Source of the DNA: an uncultured Psychrobacter sp.
GTDB taxonomy: Bacteria; Pseudomonadota; Gammaproteobacteria; Pseudomonadales; Moraxellaceae
DNA: 64,000 bases
Direction of reading: 5' to 3'
Assembly (NCBI GenBank): GCA_947501045.1
Contig: CANMUI010000001.1
Coordinates: forward strand, 558,001-622,000
Shown here piece by piece: positions 24,520 to 33,696 of the stretch. A model generated the notes under the pieces. It was not told where the DNA came from. It did no database searches and saw nothing but the letters and a program-made list of their open reading frames with translations. Numbering within the stretch: the stretch's first letter is position 1; every line of letters begins with the position of its first letter. The position numbers were made by a program, and so were the translations under genes.

Positions 24520-25995
24520 ATGTCTGTATCTATATACCAGCTAGGCTACAAAAAGCTCTCTCAAATTATTTTTGAGTGGCAAGCTGCAGATAGAGCATCA
24601 TTATTGGCTTTATTTATTGTCATGGAAATCACCATGCATTGGTTATGGTGTTTGTTTGTATGGATAGGGCGAGACTCTTTTGATGGTTATGTAGACATGG
24701 TGCTGTTGTATCCATCGTGGCTAATCATAACGGTAATAGGGTTATTTTTTTGGTGGATGGTAGGTCATTTATCGCACATAAAAAACGACTATAAAAGACT
24801 ACACCACTGGCAAATCGTACTCATTGGTATTTATAGTTTATATATCGCTATCGTAGTCTTAGTGATGGGGCATAGTAGCCTTGTGTCTGGTGTATCGCTA
24901 GTTGGTGGTACTATGTTGGCGATGATGCTCGTGCGGCGGCGCTATATTTGGTATGCTTTTTTGTTTCAAATTTTCCTTATCTTGTTGGTAACCATCTCTC
25001 CTTATTTGGGTATCAATCTACCTAATATGCGTCAGTTGACCAATACTGCTGTACCACTTGGTGCTTACAGTGATCAAGGTTATAGCGAAATGGTTTCTAT
25101 CGAAAACGCAATTGCGGCCTCCATTTTCCAAGACGGTACTCTTAGCTGGGATAGCATTAATGAGATCAGGCGCTCATCGATATTTTTCTGGCGTTCAACC
25201 CATATATATCTAGCACTACCTAAAGCTATCTTTATGGTATATGTATTTAGTACGCTACTATTGATACTAGATAAAAGTAGAAAAGAGATACTGCAGTACG
25301 CTAGTCATGATGAATTAACGGGTCTTAAGAATCGCCGTTATGGCTTAAAAAGAATGAAGCAGATGTTAGCCACTCTAAACAGCGCCCAAGACTACAGTGT
25401 CATTTTGCTTGATTTAGATTTGTTCAAAAACATTAACGATAATTATGGTCACGACGTAGGCGATCAGGTGCTAAAAGAAGTCGCTGGTGTATTGACGAAT
25501 ACTCTTGGCGAGAAGAATTGTGTTAGTCGTTATGGTGGTGAAGAGTTCTTGATTATTCTACCTGATACGCCACATGATGCAGCGATGAGCATTGCCGAAC
25601 AACTGCGCTCCGAGATCGCAAGATACGTGGTTCAAGTTGACAATGGGCCTAATTTTAAGGTGACAGCAAGTTTGGGTCTTTATACGCTGACACACTGTGC
25701 GCGTGCGTTTCTTAAACAGGAGTATCTAGCGACTGCACCAAAGGATGCTACGACACTTCCGATCAAGCGCCGCAGGACAAAATCACGCCAAAAAGGCCAG
25801 TTAATGACAAGAAGCTGTGATATGGTTCGCGCCCAACTACCTATTGACACTTGCCAGCGTTTAATAAGTATTGCAGATAAGGCTCTATATAAAGCAAAAG
25901 CTCAAGGACGCAATCAAGTTGTAAGTGCTAATCAAATGCCAGATACAGACAGCGATATAGTCCATTCTATAGCTACTAATGTCGTTTGCGTTTGA
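24520..25995 (+). CDS. Membrane-bound diguanylate cyclase (GGDEF)
   Basis: Predicted to make cyclic di-GMP from two GTP. Residues 1-260 carry several TM helices and form an unnamed membrane sensor. The GGDEF domain starts near 262 with ASHDELTGLKNRR, LDLDLFKNINDNYGHDVGD and the active-site RYGGEEF (GGEEF at 339-343), all intact, so it should be active. An RxxD inhibitory site is not evident upstream. Unusually, about 50 extra residues, rich in Lys/Arg (PIKRRRTKSRQKGQ), sit between TASLGLYTL and the final helix RLISIADKALYKAKAQGRNQV. No EAL domain. Monocistronic. Confidence 0.9.
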   Translation: MSVSIYQLGYKKLSQIIFEWQAADRASLLALFIVMEITMHWLWCLFVWIGRDSFDGYVDMVLLYPSWLIITVIGLFFWWMVGHLSHIKNDYKRLHHWQIVLIGIYSLYIAIVVLVMGHSSLVSGVSLVGGTMLAMMLVRRRYIWYAFLFQIFLILLVTISPYLGINLPNMRQLTNTAVPLGAYSDQGYSEMVSIENAIAASIFQDGTLSWDSINEIRRSSIFFWRSTHIYLALPKAIFMVYVFSTLLLILDKSRKEILQYASHDELTGLKNRRYGLKRMKQMLATLNSAQDYSVILLDLDLFKNINDNYGHDVGDQVLKEVAGVLTNTLGEKNCVSRYGGEEFLIILPDTPHDAAMSIAEQLRSEIARYVVQVDNGPNFKVTASLGLYTLTHCARAFLKQEYLATAPKDATTLPIKRRRTKSRQKGQLMTRSCDMVRAQLPIDTCQRLISIADKALYKAKAQGRNQVVSANQMPDTDSDIVHSIATNVVCV

Positions 25996-26064
25996 ACTTG
26001 TTTGCTGATAGAGACTACGCAACCTACATGTTAAAAAAAGCATCCCGGCAGTACTGTATCAGTT

Positions 26065-27249
26065 TTATAGTGATACAACTGTATGTAGCTGCTGTACTAG
26101 ATTAGCTAATACACTGGTGGCAAAGCTGCCCGTTATCAAAGTAAAGCTCAATATTAGCGTTCGTTCGCCTGTTGGTTGATCTACCCATTCCCAAGTTAAG
26201 TCCTCAATAGGCAATCTTAGCGCGCGTCTTTGCTCTTTAACCTGCCGCTGCTCTAAACCGGTTGCCAATTGACTTAGCAATGTATTTTGCTGTACCACTG
26301 TGTTCTCTATCTGAGCCGCCTTACCAGTTGTTTTATCATTACTCACGCCCCATAGTGCCCCTGTCGGATGAATATCACCACTGCCAAGTCTTGCACTTAG
26401 TATGTCATCTATCGCTTCAGTTGCGAATATCGATCCTGAGCCATTTAGATTAAATACCTCGCCATCAAGCCCAGTATTCCAGCTGCCACTGCGCACCCGC
26501 GCCGCCAATATCTCGTTGAATATCAAGCTACGCGCTGCAGATAGCTCCATACTGTTTTGCTCTCGTAGAGTGCTTTTACCCTTACTTTTTTTCCGTGAAG
26601 AAGGCTTAGAGTGTTTGTTCGCTACTGGACGAGCAAACAGTTGTAGCGCCTCTTTAATATTGTTACCACCGAATCCAAAACGCTGCGAACCAAAATAGTT
26701 AGGGACGCCACTTGCACTTATAGCTTGCAAATGCTCTTCTATAGATGATTTATCATGGTCAAATTTGACGTCTCGTAGCGTAATAATAAACTGGTTGGCC
26801 CTATGCGTACCGCGATTCAGTTTTTTGTTGTGCCACTGGGTGGCAAGGATAGTAATGGACTCGTTATCGCCAATATCAATCGGTGCAAAATCAGTAGTTG
26901 GCAACTGCTTTTTGGGCAGACGTAGGCTAAACCACTGCGTCGTTAGGGCTTTTCGGTCTTTAAGTCCCGAGTAGCCCACATCGCGCAGTGGAATACCTGC
27001 CCACTCTGACAATAATTTGGCGAGATAAGCGGTATTTATCCCTGACTTTTGGATATGCAGCCATAAGTGCTCTCCCGCGTTTGTGAAATCGATATCTAGT
27101 ATTTCGTTCACTACAAAGTCCTCTGCCTTTGATTTATAAGTCGCTTGTTTTATAGGAGGAGTGATCGGCTGCGGTAGCTTTGCAGTATCAGTCGTGTCGG
27201 CAAAGTCAATCGTTGTCGCATCAAAGCGGTCATGAAGGTTTGAGGTCAT
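26065..27249 (-). CDS. truD: tRNA pseudouridine(13) synthase TruD
   Basis: Makes pseudouridine 13 in tRNA-Glu. The catalytic Asp lies in GYSGLKDRKALTTQWFS and the conserved PNYFGSQRFG motif follows. The insertion domain and the C-terminal EWVDQPTGERTLILSF region are also present. The frame opens further upstream, but the extra 34 residues do not look like the family N-terminus, so I start at MTSNLHDRF (394 residues). No strong ribosome-binding site is visible for either start. A Lys/Ser-rich insert (KPSSRKKSKGKS) near residue 215 is not typical. Confidence 0.93.
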   Translation of the reverse strand: MTSNLHDRFDATTIDFADTTDTAKLPQPITPPIKQATYKSKAEDFVVNEILDIDFTNAGEHLWLHIQKSGINTAYLAKLLSEWAGIPLRDVGYSGLKDRKALTTQWFSLRLPKKQLPTTDFAPIDIGDNESITILATQWHNKKLNRGTHRANQFIITLRDVKFDHDKSSIEEHLQAISASGVPNYFGSQRFGFGGNNIKEALQLFARPVANKHSKPSSRKKSKGKSTLREQNSMELSAARSLIFNEILAARVRSGSWNTGLDGEVFNLNGSGSIFATEAIDDILSARLGSGDIHPTGALWGVSNDKTTGKAAQIENTVVQQNTLLSQLATGLEQRQVKEQRRALRLPIEDLTWEWVDQPTGERTLILSFTLITGSFATSVLANLVQQLHTVVSL

Positions 27250-27451
27250 AAAAAAGTCTTTTTTAAATTGAGCGTTTGAGTTAAGTAGGTATGGATTTAA
27301 GAATTCATAATAAGAGTAGAAGTTACGTTTTGCAACGAGGCAGATATACAATAAAACATCAGTAGTTTAGTGGTCTTGGTACTATTAATAGGTTCAGCTA
27401 ATAGATTCAATTGATAAGTCAGGCAGCAACCGCAACCATTAAGGATAACCT

Positions 27452-29083
27452 ATGAGCTCAAATAACAATCAGATCGATAATAAAATCACTACCAAAAACC
27501 TAGTGACCATCAATAAAGCTGACATTCCTAGTGGCGGCATGAAATCATACAAACAAAACGACGATAGTATCATCTTAATCACCCGTGACGAAGACGAGTT
27601 TTTTGCCTTTGATGGCAAGTGTCCTCACGTTGGCGCAGATTTAGGCGATGGTATACGCTGTGGTGACCGTGTCGTTTGTCCTTGGCATCATGGCAGTTTT
27701 AATAGCCGTGATGGGACATTACTAGAACCAGTCGCTATGCGCGGCTTAACTCAGTATAAGCTGACCGATGAAGGTGATACTTTAAGCGTTGATACCTCAG
27801 CAAAGATGGACAAACACGTAGAAAATGACCAACTGATTGATACTCATACTCTTATTGTCGGCGGCGGCGGCTCAGGTTTTATGACCGCTAACCAGCTACG
27901 CCATACCGGTTATGGTGGTAAAATTACTATCATTAGCGCTGATGACACCGCCCCTTACAATCGTCCGTTATTATCCAAAGCGTTTTTAGCCGGCAAAATG
28001 GATGAAAGCAAACTTATTTTAGGCGGTCCAGAGTGGGCTAAGAGAAACAATATTGACCTACATCTGAATAAAACGGTCAGCAAAATATTACCTAATGAGC
28101 GCAGCATTGTTATCCAAAATGATAGTGGTAATAGTGAGACCCACACTGCTGATTTTTTAGTAGTAGCAACAGGAGCACAGCCAAAAGTACCGCCATTTAA
28201 AGGTGCGGATGCTAAAGGTGTCTATACTTTGCGTAGTATGGATGATGCCAAAGCTATCAAAGAGGCAAGTACGGGCAAAAATGTGGTAATAGTGGGTACT
28301 GGTTTTATTGGTATGGAAGCGGCCTCGGCGCTATCACAAGCGGGTGAAAGTGCTGATATCACTGTCGTTGCTCGCGGCGCTCGAGTGATGAGTAACATTG
28401 TCTCTGAGGCGGTCAGCAATGCTTTAATAAACATGCATGAAGACAACGGCGTGCGTTTTGCTTTTGGTGCCGGCGTCGATGCCATTAACACTGATAATGA
28501 CGCTGTCAGCGGCGTAACTTTGTCTGATGGTAGTACCATTGATGCTGATATCGTTATTTTAGGCACAGGAGTGGCACCGCGTACCGACGTCCTTGATGAT
28601 GTCAATGACCCTGATGGCGTGCAAGTCGATGAGAATCTACAACTGCGTGATGGGGTTTATGCTTTGGGTGATATTGCCAAAGCGACCAATCAAATGGGAC
28701 GCATGCGTATTGAGCATTGGCGCGTAGCCTTGCAGCATGGCATCGTAACGGCTGGGGCTATCTTGGGTGATGACGAAGTTAATTCATTAGAGGAACGTAT
28801 TCCTTTCTTTTGGACTGCCCAGTACGGTAATAGCCTACGCTACAGCGGCCATGCGGCAACGCCTGATAACAATATTTTGTTAGGTAGACCGAACGATTTG
28901 GATTACATCGAATATTATTTTGATGATGAAGGTGAGGATACTCGCGCTAGCGCTGCCAGTACGCTTGGTCGTGACAAAGAGCTTGCAGCCTTTAGTGAGC
29001 TGCTGCGCCGTGGACATGCACCAACGCGCGCGCAAATTAATAACGGCTTCGACATCATTGCTCAGGCGCACGCTTTATCATAG
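27452..29083 (+). CDS. Rieske [2Fe-2S] / FAD-dependent oxidoreductase (AIF-like)
   Basis: A 543-residue fusion. The N-terminal Rieske-type ferredoxin domain holds cluster ligands C57-x-H59 (KCPHVGADLG) and C76-x2-H79 (CPWHHGSFN). Then comes a pyridine nucleotide-disulfide reductase domain with FAD motif VGGGGSGFMTANQLR near 135, ATGAQPKVPPF, the NAD motif IVGTGFIGMEAASALSQAG and GVYALGDIAKATN. The layout matches apoptosis-inducing-factor-like / rhodocoxin-reductase-type proteins that pass electrons from NAD(P)H to an unknown acceptor. Cytoplasmic. A terminator follows; no partner oxygenase gene is adjacent, so the electron acceptor is not identifiable. Confidence 0.88.
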   Translation: MSSNNNQIDNKITTKNLVTINKADIPSGGMKSYKQNDDSIILITRDEDEFFAFDGKCPHVGADLGDGIRCGDRVVCPWHHGSFNSRDGTLLEPVAMRGLTQYKLTDEGDTLSVDTSAKMDKHVENDQLIDTHTLIVGGGGSGFMTANQLRHTGYGGKITIISADDTAPYNRPLLSKAFLAGKMDESKLILGGPEWAKRNNIDLHLNKTVSKILPNERSIVIQNDSGNSETHTADFLVVATGAQPKVPPFKGADAKGVYTLRSMDDAKAIKEASTGKNVVIVGTGFIGMEAASALSQAGESADITVVARGARVMSNIVSEAVSNALINMHEDNGVRFAFGAGVDAINTDNDAVSGVTLSDGSTIDADIVILGTGVAPRTDVLDDVNDPDGVQVDENLQLRDGVYALGDIAKATNQMGRMRIEHWRVALQHGIVTAGAILGDDEVNSLEERIPFFWTAQYGNSLRYSGHAATPDNNILLGRPNDLDYIEYYFDDEGEDTRASAASTLGRDKELAAFSELLRRGHAPTRAQINNGFDIIAQAHALS

Positions 29084-29109
29084 AAGTTTATACACATAAT
29101 AGTTATGAT

Positions 29110-29145
29110 AAAGGCTGGCCTGATCATTTAGGACAGTCTTTTATT
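29110..29145 (+). terminator. Terminator after the Rieske/FAD gene
   Basis: Imperfect 12-bp stem AAAGGCTGGCCT / AGGACAGTCTTT (one mismatch, one wobble) with a 10-base loop and a T-rich tail, 27 bases beyond the stop codon. Confidence 0.75.
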
Positions 29146-29174
29146 TTGTACAAAGATAAAGCGGAGAGAAAGTC

Positions 29175-29789
29175 ATGAATAAAGAGATAAATAAAAATGA
29201 GGTGTTTTTACGGCAGGCTAAAGCGGATGATGTTAGCGCTATTGAGCAGCTGTTGAATATTTGCTATCGTCAAGATAAAGGCTGGACTAACGAAGCTGAC
29301 TTGGTCGGTGGTATCCGTACGACGCAAACCGAGCTGACCCAAACTATCGCTGCTCCGAAGCATTATTTCTTTGTTTATCCTAAAACCACTACCGGTACTC
29401 GCACAGGACAAGAGACTGGCGAGCTACTAGGCTGCATTGCGGTTGAGATGAAAGATGATACTGGTTCCGGGCGTCATGCTTATATCGGTATGTTCGCGGT
29501 CCATCCAGACTTGCAAGGATGCGGCGTGGGTCATGTGATCCTACAAGCGGCAGAGACTTTCGCCATTCGGCATTTATCCTCCAGTGAAGCGCAGTCTGGC
29601 AAACAACCGAGTCGTCTAACTATGTCTATTTTGAGTCATCGCCCTGAATTATTGGCTTATTATGAGCGCCGTGGTTATCAGTTAAATGGCAACAAAATGC
29701 CATTTCCGGATGATGGCAATAATGGTGATCCCAAGCGGCAAGATTTGATGTTATTGGAATTAGAAAAAGTCGTTGACGACCAGTTGTAG
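29175..29789 (+). CDS. GNAT family N-acetyltransferase
   Basis: A 204-residue acetyltransferase of the GNAT fold. The acetyl-CoA binding motif A is visible as IGMFAVHPDLQGCGVGHVIL, followed by the C-terminal SHRPELLAYYERRGYQLNG typical of the family. The N-terminus RQAKADDVSAIEQLLNICYR is the usual first strand and helix. The substrate cannot be told from sequence. AGCGGAGAGAAAGTC precedes the ATG. It lies downstream of a terminator, so it has its own promoter in the short gap. Confidence 0.88.
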   Translation: MNKEINKNEVFLRQAKADDVSAIEQLLNICYRQDKGWTNEADLVGGIRTTQTELTQTIAAPKHYFFVYPKTTTGTRTGQETGELLGCIAVEMKDDTGSGRHAYIGMFAVHPDLQGCGVGHVILQAAETFAIRHLSSSEAQSGKQPSRLTMSILSHRPELLAYYERRGYQLNGNKMPFPDDGNNGDPKRQDLMLLELEKVVDDQL

Positions 29790-29800
29790 CTAAACTAGGC

Positions 29801-30016
29801 TCAGTTAAACCAAAAGTGGCTAAAGGTCATAAATACTCCAGCACTTAGTAGTAAGAACGCCAAGATAAGTAAACGCTTAAACCAGTTAAAAGCGGGCAGA
29901 CGCGTAGCGTTGTCATCCGACATCAGATAAGCAAACAAGCATAATAGGCTTGCTGCCAAGGTCATAATGCCCAAACCAATTGGTAAAATATAAAGGTAGA
30001 TTTGCCACACAGTCAT
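29801..30016 (-). CDS. Small two-helix membrane protein
   Basis: A 71-residue hypothetical protein with two clear hydrophobic segments (about 7-32 and 47-67) separated by a short polar loop DDNATRLPAFNWFKR. No family recognised. It is convergent with the acetyltransferase gene and its ATG is preceded by TGAGAGATGACTG on the minus strand. The strong membrane pattern argues that it is real. Confidence 0.5.
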   Translation of the reverse strand: MTVWQIYLYILPIGLGIMTLAASLLCLFAYLMSDDNATRLPAFNWFKRLLILAFLLLSAGVFMTFSHFWFN

Positions 30017-30171
30017 CTCTCAGTAGTCGCTATTAGCAGTATCATAGCAGCATCACTATTGGGCTGTCTGTGAGTGGCTTTATGTTCCGCTTTAAGTAAA
30101 AGCAATAAACTAAAAATAAGAATAAAAAATTAAAGGTAATGAATGAAATTCAATCTAACTAGCTAAATATG

Positions 30172-31449
30172 CTAAGCACTATCTATTAGCCGAGCCACTA
30201 TCTTCCCCGAACGATAAGCCAGTAACGATAGCAGGGTTTCACTCATTCCATGACTATGCTCACTCGCCCCTTGAATAAATATCTTAGGTTTAAAATCGTC
30301 ATTAACGGTTTTTACCCTATAATTTGTATCTAGCACCAACCGATCCTCTACATCGTAGACTAGATATTCTTCAAAATTTTTGACGATATCGGTCGCTATG
30401 ATCTCGTAACCTGTCGCTAAAAACAGGCCATCGAACTCAAAGCTTACGGTTTTATTATCTACTAACTCTTCAAATATTGCCTTTTTGGAATGACTATCTA
30501 TACCTTGCAGCTCATGAAATCGATGCAGCTGTATCTGCTCACTGCCGATCAGCTTTTGATAATAGAGGCGTTCGTACAGTATGCTGATTAGTTTAGGATC
30601 GACGACTGAATAATTGGTGTTTCTATGATTTTCAAGCACCGCTTCTCGAAAGTCATCATCAAAAGTTAGAAAAGTTTCAACCGTGTCACTATCAAAGATC
30701 TCGTTAACAAATTCGGTTTCATCAGCAGGCTTTAAGGCATAATTTCTAAAATATAGATCTACCTTAGCGTTTGGATATTCATCTGCTAAATGCAATGTAA
30801 TCTCAGCGGCGCTCTGACCTGAACCAACGACTACAAATTTATAGTCCGAGTTTCGTTGAGTAAAGTCAGTTTCTAAGCTGCGTAAAAAATCATCAGAATG
30901 GCTGATTTTGATATCCGGATTAGCCCTCATGTACTCAGGAATTATTTTGCTTATCCCTGTCGCAAGCGAGATATCTTTTGCGTAGATGATTTCTTTTTCT
31001 TGAGTGCTAATATTCTGCAAATGTAGCGCTAAGTATTCAACGACGTCTGAACCTTCTGCCACCACAGGCTCGATCTTAATTACTTTGGTGCCATATTTGA
31101 CGTAATTTTTGAACTTTTTAGCTGCCCATTTTAGATAGTCGTTGTACTCCACTCGCCTTGGAAAAAAATGCTTAAGGTTGGCAAAACTCTCTAATCGATC
31201 ATTTTCTGCTAAGTAATTGATAAAAGTAAAAGGACTGGTAGGATTTCGCAGCGTCACTAAATCTTTAAAGAAAGAGATCTGCATCTCAGCTTCGGGTATA
31301 AGCATACCGCCGTGCCAAACAAAGTCAGCTTTGCTCTCCACGAACATTATTTTTGCATTATCATTCAACATGTTTTTTTCTGACAGCGCCACGGCCACAG
31401 AAAGATTTGCTGGGCCAAAACCTATCCCAATAAAATCGTAAATTTGCAT
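30172..31449 (-). CDS. SidA/IucD/PvdA-family L-lysine or L-ornithine N-monooxygenase
   Basis: A 425-residue flavin-dependent monooxygenase of the family that hydroxylates the side-chain amine of lysine or ornithine to build hydroxamate siderophores. FAD motif GIGFGPANLSVAVAL lies at the N-terminus, then MQISFFKDLVTLRNPTSPFT (substrate region), the NADPH motif VVGSGQSAAEI, and the late ATGYE. The start MQIYDFIG is chosen because the family begins there; the frame runs 22 codons further up. No siderophore synthetase, acetyltransferase, transporter or Fur-box-like sequence is seen nearby, so whether it feeds a siderophore is open. Lysine versus ornithine cannot be decided by eye. Confidence 0.87.
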   Translation of the reverse strand: MQIYDFIGIGFGPANLSVAVALSEKNMLNDNAKIMFVESKADFVWHGGMLIPEAEMQISFFKDLVTLRNPTSPFTFINYLAENDRLESFANLKHFFPRRVEYNDYLKWAAKKFKNYVKYGTKVIKIEPVVAEGSDVVEYLALHLQNISTQEKEIIYAKDISLATGISKIIPEYMRANPDIKISHSDDFLRSLETDFTQRNSDYKFVVVGSGQSAAEITLHLADEYPNAKVDLYFRNYALKPADETEFVNEIFDSDTVETFLTFDDDFREAVLENHRNTNYSVVDPKLISILYERLYYQKLIGSEQIQLHRFHELQGIDSHSKKAIFEELVDNKTVSFEFDGLFLATGYEIIATDIVKNFEEYLVYDVEDRLVLDTNYRVKTVNDDFKPKIFIQGASEHSHGMSETLLSLLAYRSGKIVARLIDSA

Positions 31450-31646
31450 AATAAACCTTGATTGAGTAGAGATGGTTGTAAAGTGGTGATAAATTTTTGG
31501 TAAATAAGAGGGCAACTATGAGCGGCATTTCTCTAAGTCTACTAAGAAGATATCAGGTTTAGGCCCTTAAAGGGAGAAAAACTAGTATTAGATATTTGAT
31601 ATTAGATATATAAAAAACAGAACAGTGAATCAAAAATCGTTGCCTA

Positions 31647-31676
31647 AAAAAGGCCATTCCGTCCAGAATAGCCTTT
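31647..31676 (-). terminator. Terminator after glutathione reductase gene
   Basis: On the minus strand AAAAGGCTATTC pairs with GAATGGCCTTTT (one wobble) and is followed by a short T run. It lies 35 bases past the stop codon of gorA. Confidence 0.8.
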
Positions 31677-31710
31677 TGATAATACTGAAAATTTATCAAA
31701 TTATCGCCTA

Positions 31711-33066
31711 TTAACGCATAGTCACAAACTCTTCTGAACCTGTCGGATGAATGGCAACGGTATCATCAAAGTCCGCCTTCGTTGCGCCCATTTTGATCGC
31801 CACCGCAAAGCCTTGAATCATTTCATCAACACCAAAGCCAATGCCATGCAGACCAATGACTTTTTCATCATCGCCTAAGCAAACAAGCTTCATCACGCAT
31901 TTTTGGCGATGCTGAGTCACCGCGCTATACATCGAAGTAAAGGTCGATTGGTAGCATTTGATGTTTTCTTTACCGTATTGCTCAACGGCGTCAATCTCAG
32001 ACAAACCAATCGTACCAATAGGGGGATGAGTAAAGATAACCGTTGGCACCAAATCATAAACCAAGTGCTCATTGGTTTTGTCATTAAACAAGCGCTCAGA
32101 TAACCTACGACCTGCTGCAATAGCTACGGGCGTTAGATCAATGCTGCCTTCAATAATATCACCGACCGCATAAATGCCATCAACGTTGGTATTTTGGAAC
32201 TTATCGACTTTGATTTTACCGCTATCAGTTGTCTCAACGCCAGTTACTTCCAAGTTAATATTGTCAGTGGAAGGCGCGCGGCCAATCGCCCAAATCAGGC
32301 AATCTACAGTATCAAGAGTACCGTCCTTGGTGAACAACTCTAGACTATCATCTTCGTTCTTTTTAACTTCGGTAAGCGTAGTGTTGGTATGCAATTGAAT
32401 ACCATCTTGCTCCATCTCTATGAGCAAGGTCTCAACGATGGTATGGTCAAAGGAGCGTAGCGGCGAGTGTTGACGGACATATAGATGCACCTCAGCACCT
32501 AAGCTATTAAGGACACCGGCGATTTCAACAGCGATATATCCAGCACCTGCGATAGCCACACGCTTTGGCAGGTGATTCAACTTAAAAAAGCCATCAGAAT
32601 CAATACCGTATTCCGCGCCTTCGATATCAGGAAGAATAGGATGACCGCCAGTAGCAATCAAGATATGATCAGCAGTAATTTGTTCGCCGTTGACCTCTAC
32701 GGTATTGGTATCGACAAATTTGGCAAAACCCTTTATTACCTCAACGCCGTTTTTAGCCAAGTTATTGTCATAAGCGCGGTGAATATTTTCAATATATTGT
32801 TGACGGCTTTGCACTAACTTTTGATAGTCGAAGTTTTTTAGTTCCACGTCAAAACCGTAGTCTGGTGCATACTTTTCAATGGCTTCAGCTACTTGCGCGC
32901 CGTACCACATCACTTTTTTGGGTACGCAGCCCCAATTAACGCAGGTGCCGCCCAATTGCTCAGCTTCGATAATGGCACATTTTTTACCATAGCTTGCTGC
33001 ACGGTTAAGCGAGGCAATACCGCCGCTACCACCGCCAATGGAAATATAATCATAATGTTTTGTCAT
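31711..33066 (-). CDS. gorA: Glutathione-disulfide reductase
   Basis: NADPH-dependent flavoenzyme that regenerates reduced glutathione in the cytoplasm. FAD motif ISIGGGSGGIASLNRAA, redox-active disulfide GGTCVNWGCVPKKVMWY, NADPH motif AIAGAGYIAVEIAGVL with the downstream Arg residues that read NADPH (YVRQHSPLRSFD), and the C-terminal active-site His in IHPTGSEEFVTM are all intact. At 451 residues it is standard length. It has its own terminator and a 175-base leader. It matches the glutathione theme of the formaldehyde hydrolase at the window start. Confidence 0.96.
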   Translation of the reverse strand: MTKHYDYISIGGGSGGIASLNRAASYGKKCAIIEAEQLGGTCVNWGCVPKKVMWYGAQVAEAIEKYAPDYGFDVELKNFDYQKLVQSRQQYIENIHRAYDNNLAKNGVEVIKGFAKFVDTNTVEVNGEQITADHILIATGGHPILPDIEGAEYGIDSDGFFKLNHLPKRVAIAGAGYIAVEIAGVLNSLGAEVHLYVRQHSPLRSFDHTIVETLLIEMEQDGIQLHTNTTLTEVKKNEDDSLELFTKDGTLDTVDCLIWAIGRAPSTDNINLEVTGVETTDSGKIKVDKFQNTNVDGIYAVGDIIEGSIDLTPVAIAAGRRLSERLFNDKTNEHLVYDLVPTVIFTHPPIGTIGLSEIDAVEQYGKENIKCYQSTFTSMYSAVTQHRQKCVMKLVCLGDDEKVIGLHGIGFGVDEMIQGFAVAIKMGATKADFDDTVAIHPTGSEEFVTMR

Positions 33067-33242
33067 TGTTGATATCTCTTTATTAAGTTTTGGTACAATT
33101 TCGACCTTATATTAATGGGTATAATAATAAATCTTACAAGGTTTTTATCATGAAGGTGTGCCAGCTAGTATCAATGCATAAAAATATTTAAGCAAAAATA
33201 GCCTAACACATAATAATCTCATTTAAACCTATCTAAACCTAC

Positions 33243-33695
33243 TTAAACAATGGCACGGCGTCTATAAAACAACAGTCCCGGAATAGACAAGCCCAGCACC
33301 AACCCTGAGGTCACAAATAACGCCTCAAACAAATAAACCATCATTTGGCTAAATAATTCGTCCGAGAAGCCAAAATAACCGATCTGCACCATACTGACCA
33401 TCGCCTTATAAGCAGCGATGCCCGGCATCATACAGATAACACTTGGTGAGATTAATGCTTTGGGTGGTAGGGTATATTTTTTAGAAAAATAAACCCCCAA
33501 AAAGCTGGCAAGCATCGCGCCAAAAAAGCTGGCCACAACAATATGGATATGCTGATAGACCAGCGCCGTTTTTAGGCCGAACCCAAACGCGGTCATCAGC
33601 AAACAAGGCAGGATATAGCGTTTGGGCAAGGTGAACATCAGCGTCCAACCAAGGGTAATGATACAGGCCAGCATCACGGTTTCAATAAACCACAT
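33243..33695 (-). CDS. YjjB/ThrE_2-family exporter subunit
   Basis: A 150-residue membrane protein with four or five helices matching the second half of the threonine/serine exporter ThrE (YjjB type). It contains PPKALISPSVICMMPGIAAYKAM, the conserved PG motif region of the family. Its start lies one base beyond the stop of the YjjP-type gene, so both are expressed as one unit and probably form a two-part exporter, as E. coli YjjP and YjjB do for succinate export. The substrate here is not known. Confidence 0.88.
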   Translation of the reverse strand: MWFIETVMLACIITLGWTLMFTLPKRYILPCLLMTAFGFGLKTALVYQHIHIVVASFFGAMLASFLGVYFSKKYTLPPKALISPSVICMMPGIAAYKAMVSMVQIGYFGFSDELFSQMMVYLFEALFVTSGLVLGLSIPGLLFYRRRAIV

Positions 33696-33696
33696 C

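Noticed and set aside
27250..27351. Longer truD start giving 34 extra residues
   Set aside because: The added Tyr/Phe/Asn-rich sequence does not match the TruD family N-terminus and has no ribosome-binding site.
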